Assembly: GCF_001687365.1 (NCBI RefSeq)
Contig: NZ_LGLV01000008.1
Location: 361,306-425,305 of the forward strand
Direction of reading: 5' to 3'
Source: Pararhizobium polonicum
GTDB taxonomy: Bacteria > Pseudomonadota > Alphaproteobacteria > Rhizobiales > Rhizobiaceae
Length of the DNA: 64,000 nt
Part shown: in pieces, positions 63,833 through 64,000 of the stretch
Layout: each line of letters starts with the position of its first letter
How positions within the stretch are numbered: position 1 is the first letter of the stretch
The notes under the pieces: model-generated
Databases searched by the model: none
What the model was told of the DNA's origin: nothing
The model's input: only the letters and a program-made list of their open reading frames with translations
Position numbers and translations under genes: made by a program

Positions 63833-64000
63833 TCAGCCCATGCGCTCCGAAGCGTAGGATCCCGGGCTTGCCGGGAAGACGACGGTGCGGTTGCCGTTGA
63901 TGAAGGTGCGGTGGTGGATATGGGCATGCACCGCGCGGGCCAGAACCTGGCTTTCGACATCGCGGCCGATCGAGACGTAATCCTCGGCCGACTGCGCATG
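63833..64000 (-). CDS. purU: Formyltetrahydrofolate deformylase, C-terminal fragment
   Basis: The last 55 codons of a gene that continues past the right edge. The translated end reads EDYVSIGRDVESQVLARAVH, then HHRTFINGNRTVVF, which is the conserved C-terminus of PurU. The enzyme hydrolyses 10-formyltetrahydrofolate to formate and tetrahydrofolate. The frame is read on the minus strand with stop at 63833-63835. The overlapping 63754-63999 frame is not coding. Confidence 0.85.
   Translation of the reverse strand, partial: HAQSAEDYVSIGRDVESQVLARAVHAHIHHRTFINGNRTVVFPASPGSYASERMG

Noticed and set aside
63754..63999. 81-residue minus-strand frame at the right edge
   Set aside because: Ser/Arg-rich shadow; the PurU C-terminus is in another frame of the same strand.

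Overview
The window reads as a Rhizobiaceae-type alphaproteobacterial replicon (Rhizobium/Agrobacterium group). The support is high GC, dense ATGA-coupled catabolic operons each with its own ABC transporter, sitABCD beside a Fur/Mur-family regulator, and a galactitol/tagatose-type locus resembling one known from Agrobacterium. The gene mix (transport, catabolism, iron) suggests accessory DNA such as a megaplasmid, chromid or secondary chromosome. I saw no rRNA, tRNA, CRISPR array, transposase or integrase.

Layout. (1) 1-8834: the end of a LuxR-type regulator, then hyuB-hyuA (ATP-dependent hydantoinase/oxoprolinase family) coupled to a four-gene spermidine/putrescine-type ABC importer. (2) 8889-15962: a polyol/tagatose locus with a GatZ/KbaZ-type enzyme and PfkB kinase on the minus strand, and a sugar-binding protein, SDR, zinc alcohol dehydrogenase and LacI regulator on the plus strand. 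The binding protein has no permease genes here. (3) 16008-20227: glycerate 2-kinase with a LysR regulator, an acyl-CoA thioesterase, a small hypothetical protein, acylphosphatase and a small XRE protein. (4) 20587-44230: a 24-kb island for purines or related N-heterocycles, built of two divergent blocks around a 550-bp control region. The minus block holds a BMP-type nucleoside/purine ABC importer, an 8-oxoguanine-deaminase-like enzyme, an oxygenase and guanine deaminase. The plus block holds a Rieske protein, a GST-like protein, adenine deaminase and LysR, followed by an eight-gene operon: two-subunit ThDP decarboxylase, GMC oxidoreductase, amidohydrolase, a second oxygenase, xanthine-dehydrogenase-type hydroxylase and aldehyde dehydrogenase. 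(5) 44380-48421: sitABCD Mn/Fe importer and a convergent Fur-family regulator. (6) 48566-63607: a minus-strand siderophore array, read from high to low coordinate: ECF sigma factor, FecR, TonB-dependent receptor with STN domain, DUF2218 protein, asbA, asbB, asbC, a fused asbD-asbE, asbF, and a four-gene ferric-siderophore ABC importer. (7) 63833-64000: the C-terminus of purU.

Two systems stand out. The first is a split Rieske oxygenase in the purine island. Two paralogous catalytic subunits keep the mononuclear-iron motif but lack the Rieske cluster ligands. A separate protein carries the Rieske cluster and is translationally coupled to a GST-like protein. This division matches the NdmC/NdmD/NdmE methylxanthine N7-demethylase logic of Pseudomonas putida CBB5, but the Rieske protein here has no reductase domain and there are two catalytic subunits. 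The second is a complete petrobactin-type (asbABCDEF) catecholate siderophore pathway in a rhizobial setting, with the carrier protein AsbD and AsbE fused and the locus under FecI/FecR-like cell-surface signalling.
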